Source: Megaustenia siamemsis
Taxonomy: Eukaryota; Mollusca; Gastropoda; Stylommatophora; Ariophantidae
Length of the DNA: 64,000 nucleotides
Assembly: GCA_032433765.1 (NCBI GenBank)
Contig: JAVIAB010000092.1
Span: 103,088,564-103,152,563 of the forward strand
Direction of reading: 5' to 3'
In this document: piece after piece, positions 1 to 10,297 of the stretch
How the letters are laid out: each line of letters begins with the position of its first letter
Position numbering within the stretch: the stretch's first letter is position 1
Translations under genes and position numbers: made by a program
The notes under the pieces: generated by a model
Told to the model about the DNA's origin: nothing
Seen by the model: only the letters and a program-made list of their open reading frames with translations
The model's database searches: none

Positions 1-108
1 AATACGGTACCCATTAAAGGCTGGGTGAACCGGAAGTCGTCGGTTGGGATCGAACCCTACCTCTTGTCCTTTGTAGTCCAGTTCACTAACCACTGAGCTT
101 CCTTTCAC
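1..108 (-). mobile_element. SINE family A, head part (cut by the window edge)
   Basis: The - strand has GCTCAGTGGTTAG (A-box-like) and GGTTCGATCCC (B box), and matches 49720-49810 closely. Inserted in the LINE. Confidence 0.8.
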
Positions 109-1060
109 TAAATTGTCTAACATTTCTTGTAACTCATTTTCACTCTTAGCGATTAAGACTGTATCATGAGCATACCTTAGATTATTTATATTATGTCCTC
201 CGATTGTTATTCAGGCATGCCCCTTATGGATCTTAAAATAATCTCACTATAAATAATAAACAAATCTGGTGACAGCACACAACCTTGCCTTACACCCTGT
301 TTTATTTTTTGAAAAATTCCCAATTGATTTCCACTAATTATAGCCGCTGTTTGTTGCCAGTACATGTTCTTTACTATTCTTAGATCTTTGCTGTCTATGT
401 TTATGCCTTCTAAAATGTTGATTATTTCTTGGCGCTTTACTTTGTCAAATGCTTTGGTATAATCTATGATAACATAGGTATAGATCTGTTTTCACCTCTA
501 TGACTATTTCTACTAAAGATCTAAAGATGTATATGGCAGTGTTTGTTCCTTTACCTCTAACAAAACCACACTGTTTATCACTATTCTCTGAAATGATTTT
601 GTTTCGCACTCTTCGCATGATTATTCTTAGCAATATCTTAGTCATGTGACTCATAAGGCTTATTGTGCAATGATCATCGCATTCAATCTCACCTGATTTC
701 TTTGGTAGGGATATGAATATTGATTTTAGCAGGTCGTCTGGTGTTGTAGACATCATTCAATATTTTTGTTATTATTTCTATTCCAAAATCACCCAACGTT
801 TAAATCTCTTCTTTAGTTATATTATCTTGCCCAGGAGCTCTTCCTGCTTTCATATTGCGCAAGGCGTCTTCCACTTCTTCTTTGAGTATTTCTGGTCCTT
901 CTCCATTATCCTTAATATTTACTTCTGGTCGTTCATCATTATAAAGATCTTTGATGTATTCATTAAATGCATTCATATTAAATATATATTCAAGACTGGA
1001 CCAACACATCACAGAAACTGCATGAAAAAGTAAACAAAGCATGAAATATCACAGATACAC
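104..1060 (-). mobile_element. RTE-type LINE fragment with mutated catalytic box
   Basis: The - strand reads EEVEDALRNMKAGRAPGQDN (near 870), LLKSIFISLPKKSGEIECDD (near 700), [20 protein letters not shown] (near 500) and, near 170, YAHDTVLI where YADDT is expected. Same subfamily as 39520-40890. Frameshifted at several points. Confidence 0.82.
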
Positions 1061-1315
1061 AACTACCTCACCTTAACTATATCGTGGTATAGAAAACAAA
1101 AGAATAATTTATTTAACCACATGCCCAGATAAGATGCTAAAAAGAAAAAAACCAAACAACTTGAATTTGGTAAGGAAAGGAGAAAGCATTGAAGACTAAC
1201 AAAAGAACTAAATAAAGACAATTACCAATGACAACCCATTACAATAGATAAAGAAGACAAACTATACACAAATAAACAAGCAGCAAACCTACTAGCAGAA
1301 TCATACAGAAAAGAG

Positions 1316-1651
1316 AGTGATAAAGGTAAAGGTAAAGTACGAGACTTGAACCGGCGTCTTAGCACGCGAGTTTACACCCATATGTGCTCGGCCGCCTATC
1401 CAGAAATGTTCGGAGATTTCTGTATAGTGTCGCCTCAAGCATCGAAACTCAGATGCGAAGCAACATTCCTCACCTTCCCAGGGTAATACCCTGGTACCCA
1501 TTTCTGCCAACGGCTGGGTCGACCGTGGGGGTATTTTTTTTTTCCAACCACTAGTACAATTCACACTGCTCCCAGCGGGAATCGAACACGGGTTGTCCGA
1601 ACGTCGGTAGTCCAGTCGGGTGGTTTTCCCAACTAGGCTACCGAGGCCCCC
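1316..1651 (-). mobile_element. tRNA-derived SINE family B
   Basis: About 335 bp. The - strand head CCTCGGTAGCCTAGTTGGG has an A box (TAGCCTAGTTGG) and GTGTTCGATTCCCGC a B box; the tail is a TTTACC repeat. A second copy lies at 46515-46815. The 124-codon open frame across it is not a gene. Inserted in the Jockey-like LINE. Confidence 0.82.
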
Positions 1652-2572
1652 AAAAGAAAACGATATTCTTACCAACTCAAACAGACAACAAGATATCCAC
1701 CAAGAAATGATCTATCAAAAAGACAATGTAAACCAGTGTAGTTGTCATGTCTGGACTATTCATAAAAAAAAAAAAGAACTAAAAACAGCCCTAACAAAAC
1801 TAAAAGACTGGAAATCCCCAGAACCAGATGCATTAACCAACAAAGTGTACAAGTGACATGAAATTCAGCACATTGAGTAAACTGGTACAAATATACAACT
1901 TCAGCTGGACAACAGGCAGGACAATACAACTCTGGAGGGAGACACTCATGTAGCCCATCCAAAAGAAAGGAAAAGATGCCAGGAACGCCACTAACTACAG
2001 ACCTATAAGCTTAACTTATAAGTAGCATGGGGGAAAAAATGAATGGTGTAGATCAATAAAAGAAATCCTCTGCTACACTTTCACACTCTCAAAGACGAAC
2101 CTGGAGAGATACAATTTGGAAATACAAAATTAAAAAAGATGATGAATTGACATACCTAGACATCATGCTACATTTTAAAAATGACATGGCGACTGCACAT
2201 AGAGAAAACAGATGACAGAACAAGAAGAAAATTTGCATGATGAGAAAAAAAAGGAGAAAGTTGGAGAACCAATGAAACAACATTAAAGAAAATATATTCA
2301 GGAGCTGAAAGAGCCATACTAGGATATGGATCAGCAGCATGGTCGCAGCAGCCAAAACACACTTACAAACCTTAGATCAAATATAAAACCAAATACTTTA
2401 GTTGACCACTGGTGCCATTAAGACCAGTCCAATAGACGAAATGGAGAAAATCACAGCATATCCCCCTCTGTCACACAGACAATACCAAAGCCCTTATTCA
2501 AGCAGAAACGAACAGAAATACATCAGAACATTCAATGGAAACAAAATTATAATTTCTGATGTGTAAGGGGAA

Positions 2573-2586
2573 GGGGGGGGGGGGGG
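2573..2586 (+). repeat. 14-bp poly(G) run
   Basis: An uninterrupted G homopolymer in the Jockey-like LINE. Confidence 0.95.
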
Positions 2587-2916
2587 TTAAAAAATTGTGT
2601 CTGTTGCAACAAGAACTAATTAAATCAAACAAAATTGAACTACCACATATCACTAATGAGACAACAGCAACATTTCTTCCAAGCCCATATGGAGCCCTAT
2701 CCAAAGCACAACATTAATATCACTATAACCACTTTCTGCTATACGGGATAACTAAAGCCCCTCCAAAATAAAACATAAGCAGCTCCATGACTGAAGAAAG
2801 ATACTCAAGAGTAGGATGGATCGTGACGTGCACTGATGGATCAGTAACTCGAGCAGTTAAAAACAGAAATATTGGAGTTTTCCTTATATGCCCAAACATA
2901 GAAAGCCAAACCGTAT

Positions 2917-3088
2917 CCCTTCCATCTAGAATCTAACTCTACTGCAGAAACACAGGCCCTAAGTCATGCCACAGAGATAATAAACCAATCCAAACCTCAT
3001 CCCTTCCATCTAGAATCTTCTGCTCTAACTCTACTGCAGAAACACAGGCCCTAAGTCATGCCACAGAGATAATAAACCAATCCAAACG
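2917..3088. repeat. Direct duplication of about 80 bp inside the Jockey-like LINE
   Basis: CCCTTCCATCTAGAATC to AACCAATCCAAAC occurs twice in tandem (2917-2995 and 3001-3088); the second copy retains 9 bp more. It covers the RNase H region around the conserved ETQALSHA. Confidence 0.9.
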
Positions 3089-3654
3089 TCAGTGCCAGCA
3101 GGTAGTATTCACTACTGCTGCAATGTTAGTCCTGAAGACCCCTAAAGGAAACAAATTACCAGAGCTCGGAAACGCTCTATGCAAACTGAACACCAAGAAA
3201 GGAGTAGTACTGCGATGAATACCATTACACTGTGGCATACCAGGAAATGAGAGATGGGCTGGATGTATTTAGTGGATTTCGTGGCAAAAGATGGAGTGAC
3301 AGAAATATAGATAGAACAGAACATCACATTTTAAGAAAAAAAAAGGACCCTTATCAAAGCTAAGAGAAAGATCAATGAAACAAAGGACAACTATCACTAC
3401 CTTGAATGAACAGAGCTTGTGATCCTACTTTATCTCAGAACAGGACACAACAGAGTAGACAACCATTTGCACAAGCTAAGTCAAGTTCCATCACCCATGT
3501 GCATGTATTGTGTAGACAAGCAACGCAGACATATGAACACACAGTTGCTACAAGTTCAGGCAGTTGAACACTGACCAATATACCAATAGACCAGCATCAT
3601 CCATGATAAACTGTTTGGAAATCCTGAAGAACTCTCAAACACAGCAATATGTAC

Positions 3655-4195
3655 ATATCATCATCAAGTACCAAGCCTGCTGGCGTAGTGTCTCTCCACA
3701 ACTTTCAATCTCGACAGTTATTTATATTTCTGATGTTGACTTTCTGCCAAGCCATTCTCTTAAGTTGTCTGGTATCTTTTCTCTTTGCTTCCCTCTATAT
3801 CTTCATCCCTCGATTTTTCCAGTTGTTATAATATGTTCCAGCTGTTTCCTTCTCATTACATGGCCAAAAAAATATTATTGTTTCTACCTAATATTGGAAA
3901 TTCGCTGTCTTTTTGCTATGGCTTCTTTCAGAACGTTTTCGTTACTCTTCTTAGCTGTCCATGGTATTCTCAACGTTGTTCTGTAAAACCACATTTCTAC
4001 AGTCTCCAGTGATTTTCTTGTCTGTTGGTTCTATTGTCTATGATTCACATCTATATGTTAAGACTTGCTCTACATAACATTTAAGAACTCTTTTTCTTGT
4101 TTCTAATGTCAAAAATGGATTGCATAGTATCTTCCTCATTTTTTGGAAAGCTGCTTGTGCCTGAGCCATTTTGCATCTCACTTATTCACTTATAT
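3655..4195 (-). mobile_element. RTE-type LINE 3' end
   Basis: Begins with the CATCATCATC tail. The - strand carries the C-terminal RT end ([15 protein letters not shown] sequence near 3950, decayed) and GCCAAGCCATTCTCTTAAG, shared with 21543-22235 and 40700-40885. Confidence 0.75.
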
Positions 4196-4288
4196 ATATA
4201 TATGGAATTCTTTTGTAGTCACATTGAGGTCGTTAGCCGGGTGTGTTCAGCCCGTATGTGAAGAGTCTGTGACGGTGGATGGGGCGAA

Positions 4289-5545
4289 GTGTGTGGTACA
4301 CATGAGGCATATTCAGAACACGAAAGACGAATATGGCAGACCACCGTGAAAGAGATTGGAGCCTCATCACGTAACAGTCCAAAGAAAGCCATGGAGAGAA
4401 ATTCTAACTACTGTTTTAGGAATGAACTAAAAATAGCCACATGGAATGTTAGAACCTTATACCAACAAGGAAAACTAGAAAATCTTATGGTAGAAGCAGA
4501 GCGATTAAACATAGATATTTTAGGCATATCAGAAACAAGATGGAAGGAAAATGGATACATACAAGACGATAAATATACATTTATATACTCAGGTAACACT
4601 ACAGAACACCAAAGAGGGGTAGGCATACTAATAAAACGAGAACTACAAAAATATATAAATACTCACTTGACATACAATGATAGGATTATATTAATAAAAA
4701 TGAAGGCAAAGCCATTTGACATAGCAATAATACTGACATACGCACCTACTCAAGACTACACAGATGAACAAATAGAAGCATACTATCAAGATCTAAATAC
4801 AATTATGAAGCAAGTGAAATCTTCAGACATCTTGATTGTAATGGGTGACATGAACGCTAAAGTAGGAAAAGGCAGATATAAGACCATTATAGGAAATCAT
4901 GGTTTAGGAAAAAGAAATAACAGAGGAGAAAGATTAATTCAATTTTGTGAAGAAAACAGGCTAATAATATGTAACACATACTTTGAGCAAGAGAAAAAGA
5001 AATTATACACGTGGAAAAGTCATGGAGATAGAAAGAGGAATCAAATAGATTATATAATGATAAAAGACATATTCCGGAACAGCGTCAAGAAAGCCAAAAC
5101 CTATCCAGGAGCAGATATTAATTCAGATCACAATCCTGTAATGATTAAAATGAAAATCAAATTAAAGAAAAAGAAACAAAATACTAATTCAGCAATACCA
5201 ATAGATACAACAGCTTTAAATCAGAAAGATGTAAAAGAAACTTATACCGTACAAGTAAAGAACACATATCAGAAGCTGCTAGAAGAAGGGATTGAGCAGT
5301 ACAGAAGAGAAAATCCTGAGGAAAAAGTCACAACCAAATGGCAATGCATAAAAAACAGCATACAAGAATCCTACATCAATTTACCCAAAAACGAAAGAAA
5401 CAAAAAACAAAAATGGATAACTGACAACATTTTAGAAAAAATGGAAGAGAGAGGACAAGCGAAGAACACTGCCAGATACAAGGAAATTGATAATGAAATG
5501 CGAAAAATCTGCAAAAAGGCAAAAGAAGACTGGCTCAACCAATGA
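4289..5545 (+). pseudogene. RTE LINE endonuclease (EEP/APE fold) portion
   Basis: 418 open codons. The AP-endonuclease motifs are in order: KIATWNVRTL (Asn53), ISETRW (Glu82), MGDMNAKVG (Asp187, Asn189), NQIDYIMI (Asp254) and SDHNPV (Asp280-His281). The fold looks catalytically complete. The last 130 residues lead towards the reverse transcriptase and stop at 5543-5545, so the protein is cut before its RT domain. The true LINE start may be at KIATWNV or upstream; the ATG at 4289 gives the longest frame. Confidence 0.88.
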
Positions 5546-6060
5546 TGTCTAGAAGTCGAAACTATGGAAAGTAAATAAAATTTAAGAGGAATGCACACAG
5601 AAATAAAAAGAATGACTAATAAAGACAAAAAAGCTGCAGGAAACGGATGTATTGCAAACAAAGAGGGAAGAATGCTAACAGACAACAAAGATATAATCAA
5701 TAGATGGCAGGAATACATAACATAATTATTTCATGACGAAAGGGACAACAAACCATTTATAAAATGTACATCCAGCTATAAAATCCTGAAATCTGAAGTA
5801 GAAAAAGCTATACAAACGATTAAAAAGGGAAAAGCAGCAGGACCTGACAATATACAGATAGAGATGATATAGGCACTAGAAGATTTTGGCGTTGAAGTGA
5901 TCACAGACATATGCAATGACATATACTATACAGGATACATACCAAATGAACTAAAAACATCAACTTTTATTGCATTGCCTAAAAAGAATGGTGCAGTTGA
6001 ATGCAGCGATTTTAGAACAATAAGCCTGGTAACCAAAATTTTACTAAAAGTTATACAAGG

Positions 6061-6149
6061 TTAATCCACAGTTAACCTGACAGATGACTTCATGTGGGAG
6101 TCTGGAATCCTACTCTGACTGAGTCCTGATCGCAGAGAGAGAGAGAGAG
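6061..6149 (+). mobile_element. 89-bp retroposon fragment with (AG)n tail inside the RTE LINE
   Basis: Flanked by ATACAAGG at 6053-6060 and 6150-6157. It matches, inverted, 28740-28815 (GAGTCTGGAATCCTACTCTG core) and both end in an AG run. It is the 3' end of a family with a GA-microsatellite tail. Confidence 0.8.
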
Positions 6150-6245
6150 ATACAAGGAAGGATTTCGAATAAAATTAATAATGAATTAGATGAGCAGCAA
6201 TTCGGATTCAGGAAAAACAGTGGGACAAAAGAAGCCATATTCAGC

Positions 6246-7325
6246 ATGAGGACATTCATCGAAAAGTACATAGAAGTAAACAAACCAATATATGCCTGCT
6301 TCATAGACTACACCAAAGCTTTTGATAGAATACACAATAATCAACTTATAGACTGCCTAAAAGATATAAATCTGGATGACACAGACATACGACTGATATG
6401 TAACTTGTACTGGGAGCAAACAGCAATAATACAATATAACAAGGAGAACTATACACCCATTGATATAAAAAGAGGAGTAAGACAAGGATGCATCCTATCA
6501 CCAAGCTTGTTCAATTTATACACTGAGCAAATATTTAAAAACATCTCAGAGATGCCAGGCCTAAACATTAATGGGAAGATAATCAATAGCCTAAGATATG
6601 CTGATGATACTGTACTACTAGCAGAAAATCCTAAAGATCTACAACAATTACTTAATGTAATAAACATGACAAGCAAAAAATATGGACTAGATATGAATAC
6701 CAAAAAGACTAAAACTATGATCATAAACAAAGGAAACTCTCAAGACCTACAATTAAATATCAAAGTTGAAGGAATACATCTAGAGACAGTTCAGAACTAC
6801 AACTACCTTGGACATACCAGTGATGGAAAATGTACAACTGAAATAAATAAAACAATAGGTATGGCAAAAAGTAATTTCAATGCCATGAAAAATATACTAA
6901 CATCAAAACAAGTAACACCAGTGTTGAAACTAAGAATAGCAAAATGTTACATCTTCTCAATATTCCTGTATGGTGCAGAAACATGGACATTAGACCAGAA
7001 AACAGAACAGAAAATTGAAGCCTTTGAAATGTGGATTTATAGAAGAATAGGTAGAATTGGATGGAAAGAAAAGAAAACAAACGAGGAAGTTTTAAACAAA
7101 CTAAAAATGAAAAAAGAACTACTAAACACAATTAGAGCAAGACAAATGAAATTGTTTGGTCATGTTGAAAGACACAACAGTCTAATAAAAATGATATTGG
7201 AAGGGAAAATACAAGGTAAAAGAGGCAGAGGAAGACCAAGACTATCATGGACGAGTAACATCAAAAGATGGACAAGTCAGCCTATGACAATCTGCACCAT
7301 CAAAGCAAGAGACAGAGTGGAATAG
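6246..7325 (+). pseudogene. RTE LINE reverse transcriptase and C-terminal portion
   Basis: 359 open codons. [12 protein letters not shown] (first catalytic Asp21), RGVRQGCILSPSLFNLY and RYADDTVLLA (YADD, 118-121) are intact. The thumb follows, then KCYIFSIFLYGAETWTLD and the basic end GKRGRGRPRLSWTSNIKRWT. The frame is shifted relative to the endonuclease ORF. RT chemistry would be intact but the polyprotein is not. Confidence 0.9.
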
Positions 7326-7344
7326 CGCTCCATGGTAGCCAACC

Positions 7345-8465
7345 TTTGATTCTGAGACGGCACTCAGTGAGGAGTTTGGCAGGCTCACATTTAGGTTTGC
7401 AAGGAAAGAGCAGTGGCGATATCAGAGAAGACGGTGTGGGATTTGCTTTGAAAAAAAATCTCTAAAAGGTCTGGTTACACTCGGTCAGAATGCATCAGAA
7501 CGGATAATAACACTTCGCCTCAATACAACAGCAGGACCAGTTACCCTTATAAGTGTATACGCACTTACCTTGTGCTCTTCATCAGAAACTAAGGACAATT
7601 TCTACGAAATTTGACAGAAGTCATGGAAAGTATACTAGGACAAGATCACACTGTTCTACTGGGGGATTTCAATGCTAGAATTGGCGCAGACCACAGTTCG
7701 TGACCAACCTGCCTCGGTCGCTTTGGAGTTGGTAAATTAAATGAAAACGGCCAACGACTTCTAGAGTTTTCCGCCTATCATAATCTGTGACGTCACAAAT
7801 ACTTTTTTCAAAACCAAGCCTCAGCATAAAGTATCTTGGAGACAAGGCTCCAGGACAAGATGGGATCCCTCCCGATATGATCAAATTCTGCAAAAGTGCT
7901 TTGTTACATTCCCTGCTTGAAGTACTACATTAATGTTAGAAAGAGAAAACCATTTCTTAAGATGAGAGACCCCGTGATTGTAACTCTCTACAAAAATAAA
8001 GGAGATAGAAGCGAATGCAACAACTACAGAGGCATCTCATTACTCAGCATCGTTGGCAAGACCTTCACCAGAGTCATCTTAGGAAGGCTACAAAAACTCG
8101 CAAAACAGCGTATATCCTGAATCGCAATACGGCTTTAGATCCGGTAGATCACCTGCAGACATGATTTTATCTATATGTCTGCTTCAAAGAAAAGTCTAGA
8201 GAGCAGAAAAAGCCTCTTTTCGTCGCCTTTACAAAGGCCTTTGACCTTGTCAGCAGGGACGGTCTCTTCATAATACTTTCCAAGATAGACTGCCCACACA
8301 TACTCTGCTAGCGCTAGTCAAATCGTGTCATGAGGATATGAAGGGTACCATTCAATACGATGGCAGCACTTCACAACCCTTCAACATACGCAGCGGTTTC
8401 AAGCAGGGGTGCGTTCTTGCCCCAACTCTTTTTGGAATCTTCTTCGCTGTTCTATTAACTCTTAG
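7345..8465 (+). mobile_element. LINE fragment, endonuclease and RT pieces with internal deletions
   Basis: DGVGFALKKNL, ERIITLRLNTTAGPVTLISV (near 7530), SQYGFRSGRSPADMILSICL (near 8150) and SGFKQGCVLAPTLFGIFFAV (near 8430) are in order but frameshifted. Same clade as 45480-46480. Confidence 0.75.
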
Positions 8466-8570
8466 TAGATGATCTGTCAATCCCAGTGACAGGACGAAAA
8501 TTATTTTAACAATCTGACACTGCCACCAGTAACTAAATTGGTTCAATTAAACGCTTAATGTTTACGCTTA

Positions 8571-8820
8571 TAATAAACGCTTTAGTTAGCTGAGTGGCAG
8601 TGTTCCCTAGCGTTTGGCTTTTCGTGGCAAGGCGCTGTGCCACTGAGTACGGGTTCGATCCTGCCTTGGTCCATATTTTTTTCTGTTGTTGATTATTTGT
8701 CATTTTTTCCGAGTGCTGTAAACATACCTCTTCCCCTGAATTGATTCACTGATTATCGCCTCGGAAGTTTCCCTCTATAATAATATTCATTTATTATTAT
8801 TTGTCTCCAGTCTCTTCCAT
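8571..8820 (+). mobile_element. tRNA-derived SINE family C
   Basis: A box TAGCTGAGTGG (8587-8597), B box GGTTCGATCCT (8652-8662), body CCGAGTGCTGTAAACATACC, tail of ATTATT repeats. The flanking TAAACGCTT-AGTT words are a probable, slightly diverged target duplication. Confidence 0.8.
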
Positions 8821-8879
8821 TAAACGCTTAGTTTTAAGTAAATCCTCATCTTTTTAAATTCACTGAACATCATTGTAAT

Positions 8880-9183
8880 GAAAATGTGCTGAAAGCGGCA
8901 AATTCAAGAGAGCTAATGTCCAATATTAGGAAGAAACAATCATCGTCTTTTTTGGCCATGTAATGAGAACAGCTGAAATATATATTGATAATATTGTAAC
9001 AACTGGGAAAATTGAGGGACGAAGAGATAGAGGGAAGTAAAGAGAAAAGATACCAGAAAGCTAAAGAGAGTGGCTTGGCAGAAGGTCAACAACAGAAATG
9101 ATAAATAATGTTGAGATCAAAATTTGTGGAGAGACATGATCACCTACGCCAGTAGGCATGATACTTGACTTGATGATGATGAA
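8880..9183 (+). mobile_element. RTE-type LINE 3' end
   Basis: Ends GACATGATCACCTACGCCAG and a GATGATGATGA tail, shared with 40810-40885; upstream is a decayed RT C-terminus. Confidence 0.75.
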
Positions 9184-9436
9184 CATCATTTCCGGAACAA
9201 CACGTATAAAGAAAATGCGGTGACAGCAGACGTGAGATATCGTTGTTTTCAAATATTAAACAATAATATCTATTTAAAAAAAAAATAAATATATATATAT
9301 ATATCAACAGCTGATTTTGACGGTTTGTTTACTATCGTTTCGTTATTGTAGTTAAGTACGGCAAATTCTCGCAGATATTCTGCTGTTCAGGCTTCGGAAA
9401 TTATTCATTGGTGGATTGAAATGGGACGTGATGATT
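9184..9436. other. Unassigned AT-rich spacer
   Basis: Contains a TATATATA tract near 9290; I see no gene. Confidence 0.6.
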
Positions 9437-9880
9437 GGTTATGGAAGGCTTCGGTATCACTGCAAACGAATTAAAATCCATAATTGCTCAACCACCCGTG
9501 CCAGTGGAATCATCCGAATTACTAACGCATCTCCCAAACAAAGAAAGGTAACTGTAGTCCCCATCGTAGCAGTCTCAGCACACGCCAAAAGACAAAAGGC
9601 GAAACCGCGCAGAAAGTGAACACAGCCAACTGTTCCCTGTCATACGATATCATCATTCATCGTAAACAAGCGGGATATCGAAACAGGATTACAGGATCAA
9701 AACGGATGAGACACACAGCTCACGCACGGTGTGCACAGAGCACTTAACTCAGTAGCTCCTGCAACAAGCCGGACTTGGAATATGAGGAAACTGCAAGAAG
9801 TAACACTTTTCAGACGTAGCCTTCAATGGTTCCTGCCGCCTATCCACCATATACCATGGAAGTTCGCGTCCTCCACGTGA
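9437..9880 (+). mobile_element. 0.8-kb interspersed repeat, copy 1 (5' part only)
   Basis: Starts GGTTATGGAAGGC and matches the 56248 copy through blocks such as GTATCACTGCAAACGAATT and CAAGCCGGACTTGGAATATG. It stops near the GAAGTTCGCGTCCTC block. The ORF at 9416-9619 within it is not conserved between copies. Confidence 0.75.
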
Positions 9881-10258
9881 TGATAAAGAAGATTATGAAA
9901 GTCACAGTAGTATATAGGATGCTCCGCTCTAAGAATGTTTTATAAAGTGGCGAGTAAGCGAAACGACGAGTAGTGGGGTAGGAAGTACTGCCTGTACCTG
10001 TCATTCTGGACCTAAAATACCAAACTAAATTTCTCACTTGAAGCCAACGAAAAAGTCGCTATTTGTTTGGAAACTAAACTTTTGGTTATAAAGGAAATAC
10101 TTCATAGACTCATTTTCTGTTCTCTTTGATCACCCAAATAAGTTGCTTCATTTTCTTTGATTTGTTTCTAAATATCAACCAGGACATACAAAAAAATTAC
10201 ATACTTACATACTACCATTTATTTTATTTATAAATTTGTCCAATTTGAACCTGTTATC
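9881..10258 (+). other. Region upstream of PRDX3 start
   Basis: Would hold the promoter and 5' UTR. AT-rich, with no convincing TATA box or initiator; a TTTATAAAT lies only about 30 bp before the ATG and is probably chance. Confidence 0.5.
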
Positions 10259-10297
10259 ATGGCGGCTCTTTCGATGACGTCCTTGGCTAGAACATTG
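10259..10297 (+). CDS. PRDX3: PRDX3 exon 1 (start codon and first 13 residues)
   Basis: The ATG sits in a good context (TATCATGG) and encodes [13 protein letters not shown], an amphipathic basic start typical of mitochondrial presequences. The donor is TTG|GTGAGA, phase 0. Continuing past the donor meets a stop three codons later, so splicing here is required. The 5' UTR and transcription start cannot be placed; there is no clear TATA box at a useful distance. Intron 1 is 5544 bp. Confidence 0.82.

Larger units (their letters stand above)
1080..3645 (+). mobile_element. Decayed Jockey/I-like LINE with RNase H, interrupted by a SINE
   Basis: Fragments in order: YTNKQAANLLAESYRKES (near 1265), then a SINE insertion (1316-1651), then LKTALTKLKDWKSPEPDALT (1780), PIQKKGKDARNATNYRPISL (1950), RNase H pieces CTDGSVTRAVKNR (2830), ETQALSHATEI (3040) and LHCGIPGNERWA (3230), and the C-terminal RTGHNRVDNHLHKLSQVPSP (3440). 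Many stops. It has a 14-bp G run at 2573-2586 and a tandem duplication at 2917-3088. Confidence 0.82.
4215..7340 (+). mobile_element. Near full-length RTE-type LINE (dead)
   Basis: One element with a short 5' leader, an AP-endonuclease ORF (4289-5545), a reverse-transcriptase ORF (6246-7325) and a basic C-terminal end. In the connecting segment 5546-6245 the same protein continues (KKGKAAGPDNIQIEM, PNELKTSTFIALPKKNGAVE) but with several stops, and an 89-bp insertion sits at 6061-6149. The layout of endonuclease then RT with no gag-like ORF is that of RTE. Related 3' ends at 60525-61075 and 52840-53500 share GRGRPRL and KRWTSQPMT. Confidence 0.9.

Noticed and set aside
1301..1675. 124-codon open frame resembling one at 46474-46857
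   Set aside because: Both lie over SINE family B copies and their similarity is that of the SINE DNA, not of a protein family.
3564..3986. 140-codon hydrophobic frame (similar ones at 21584-21889 and 40126-40344)
   Set aside because: These are the antisense of the RTE C-terminus; they recur wherever that LINE end occurs.
8571..8680. Possible tRNA gene with A and B boxes
   Set aside because: It continues into a SINE body with a second copy at 52345; no full cloverleaf.
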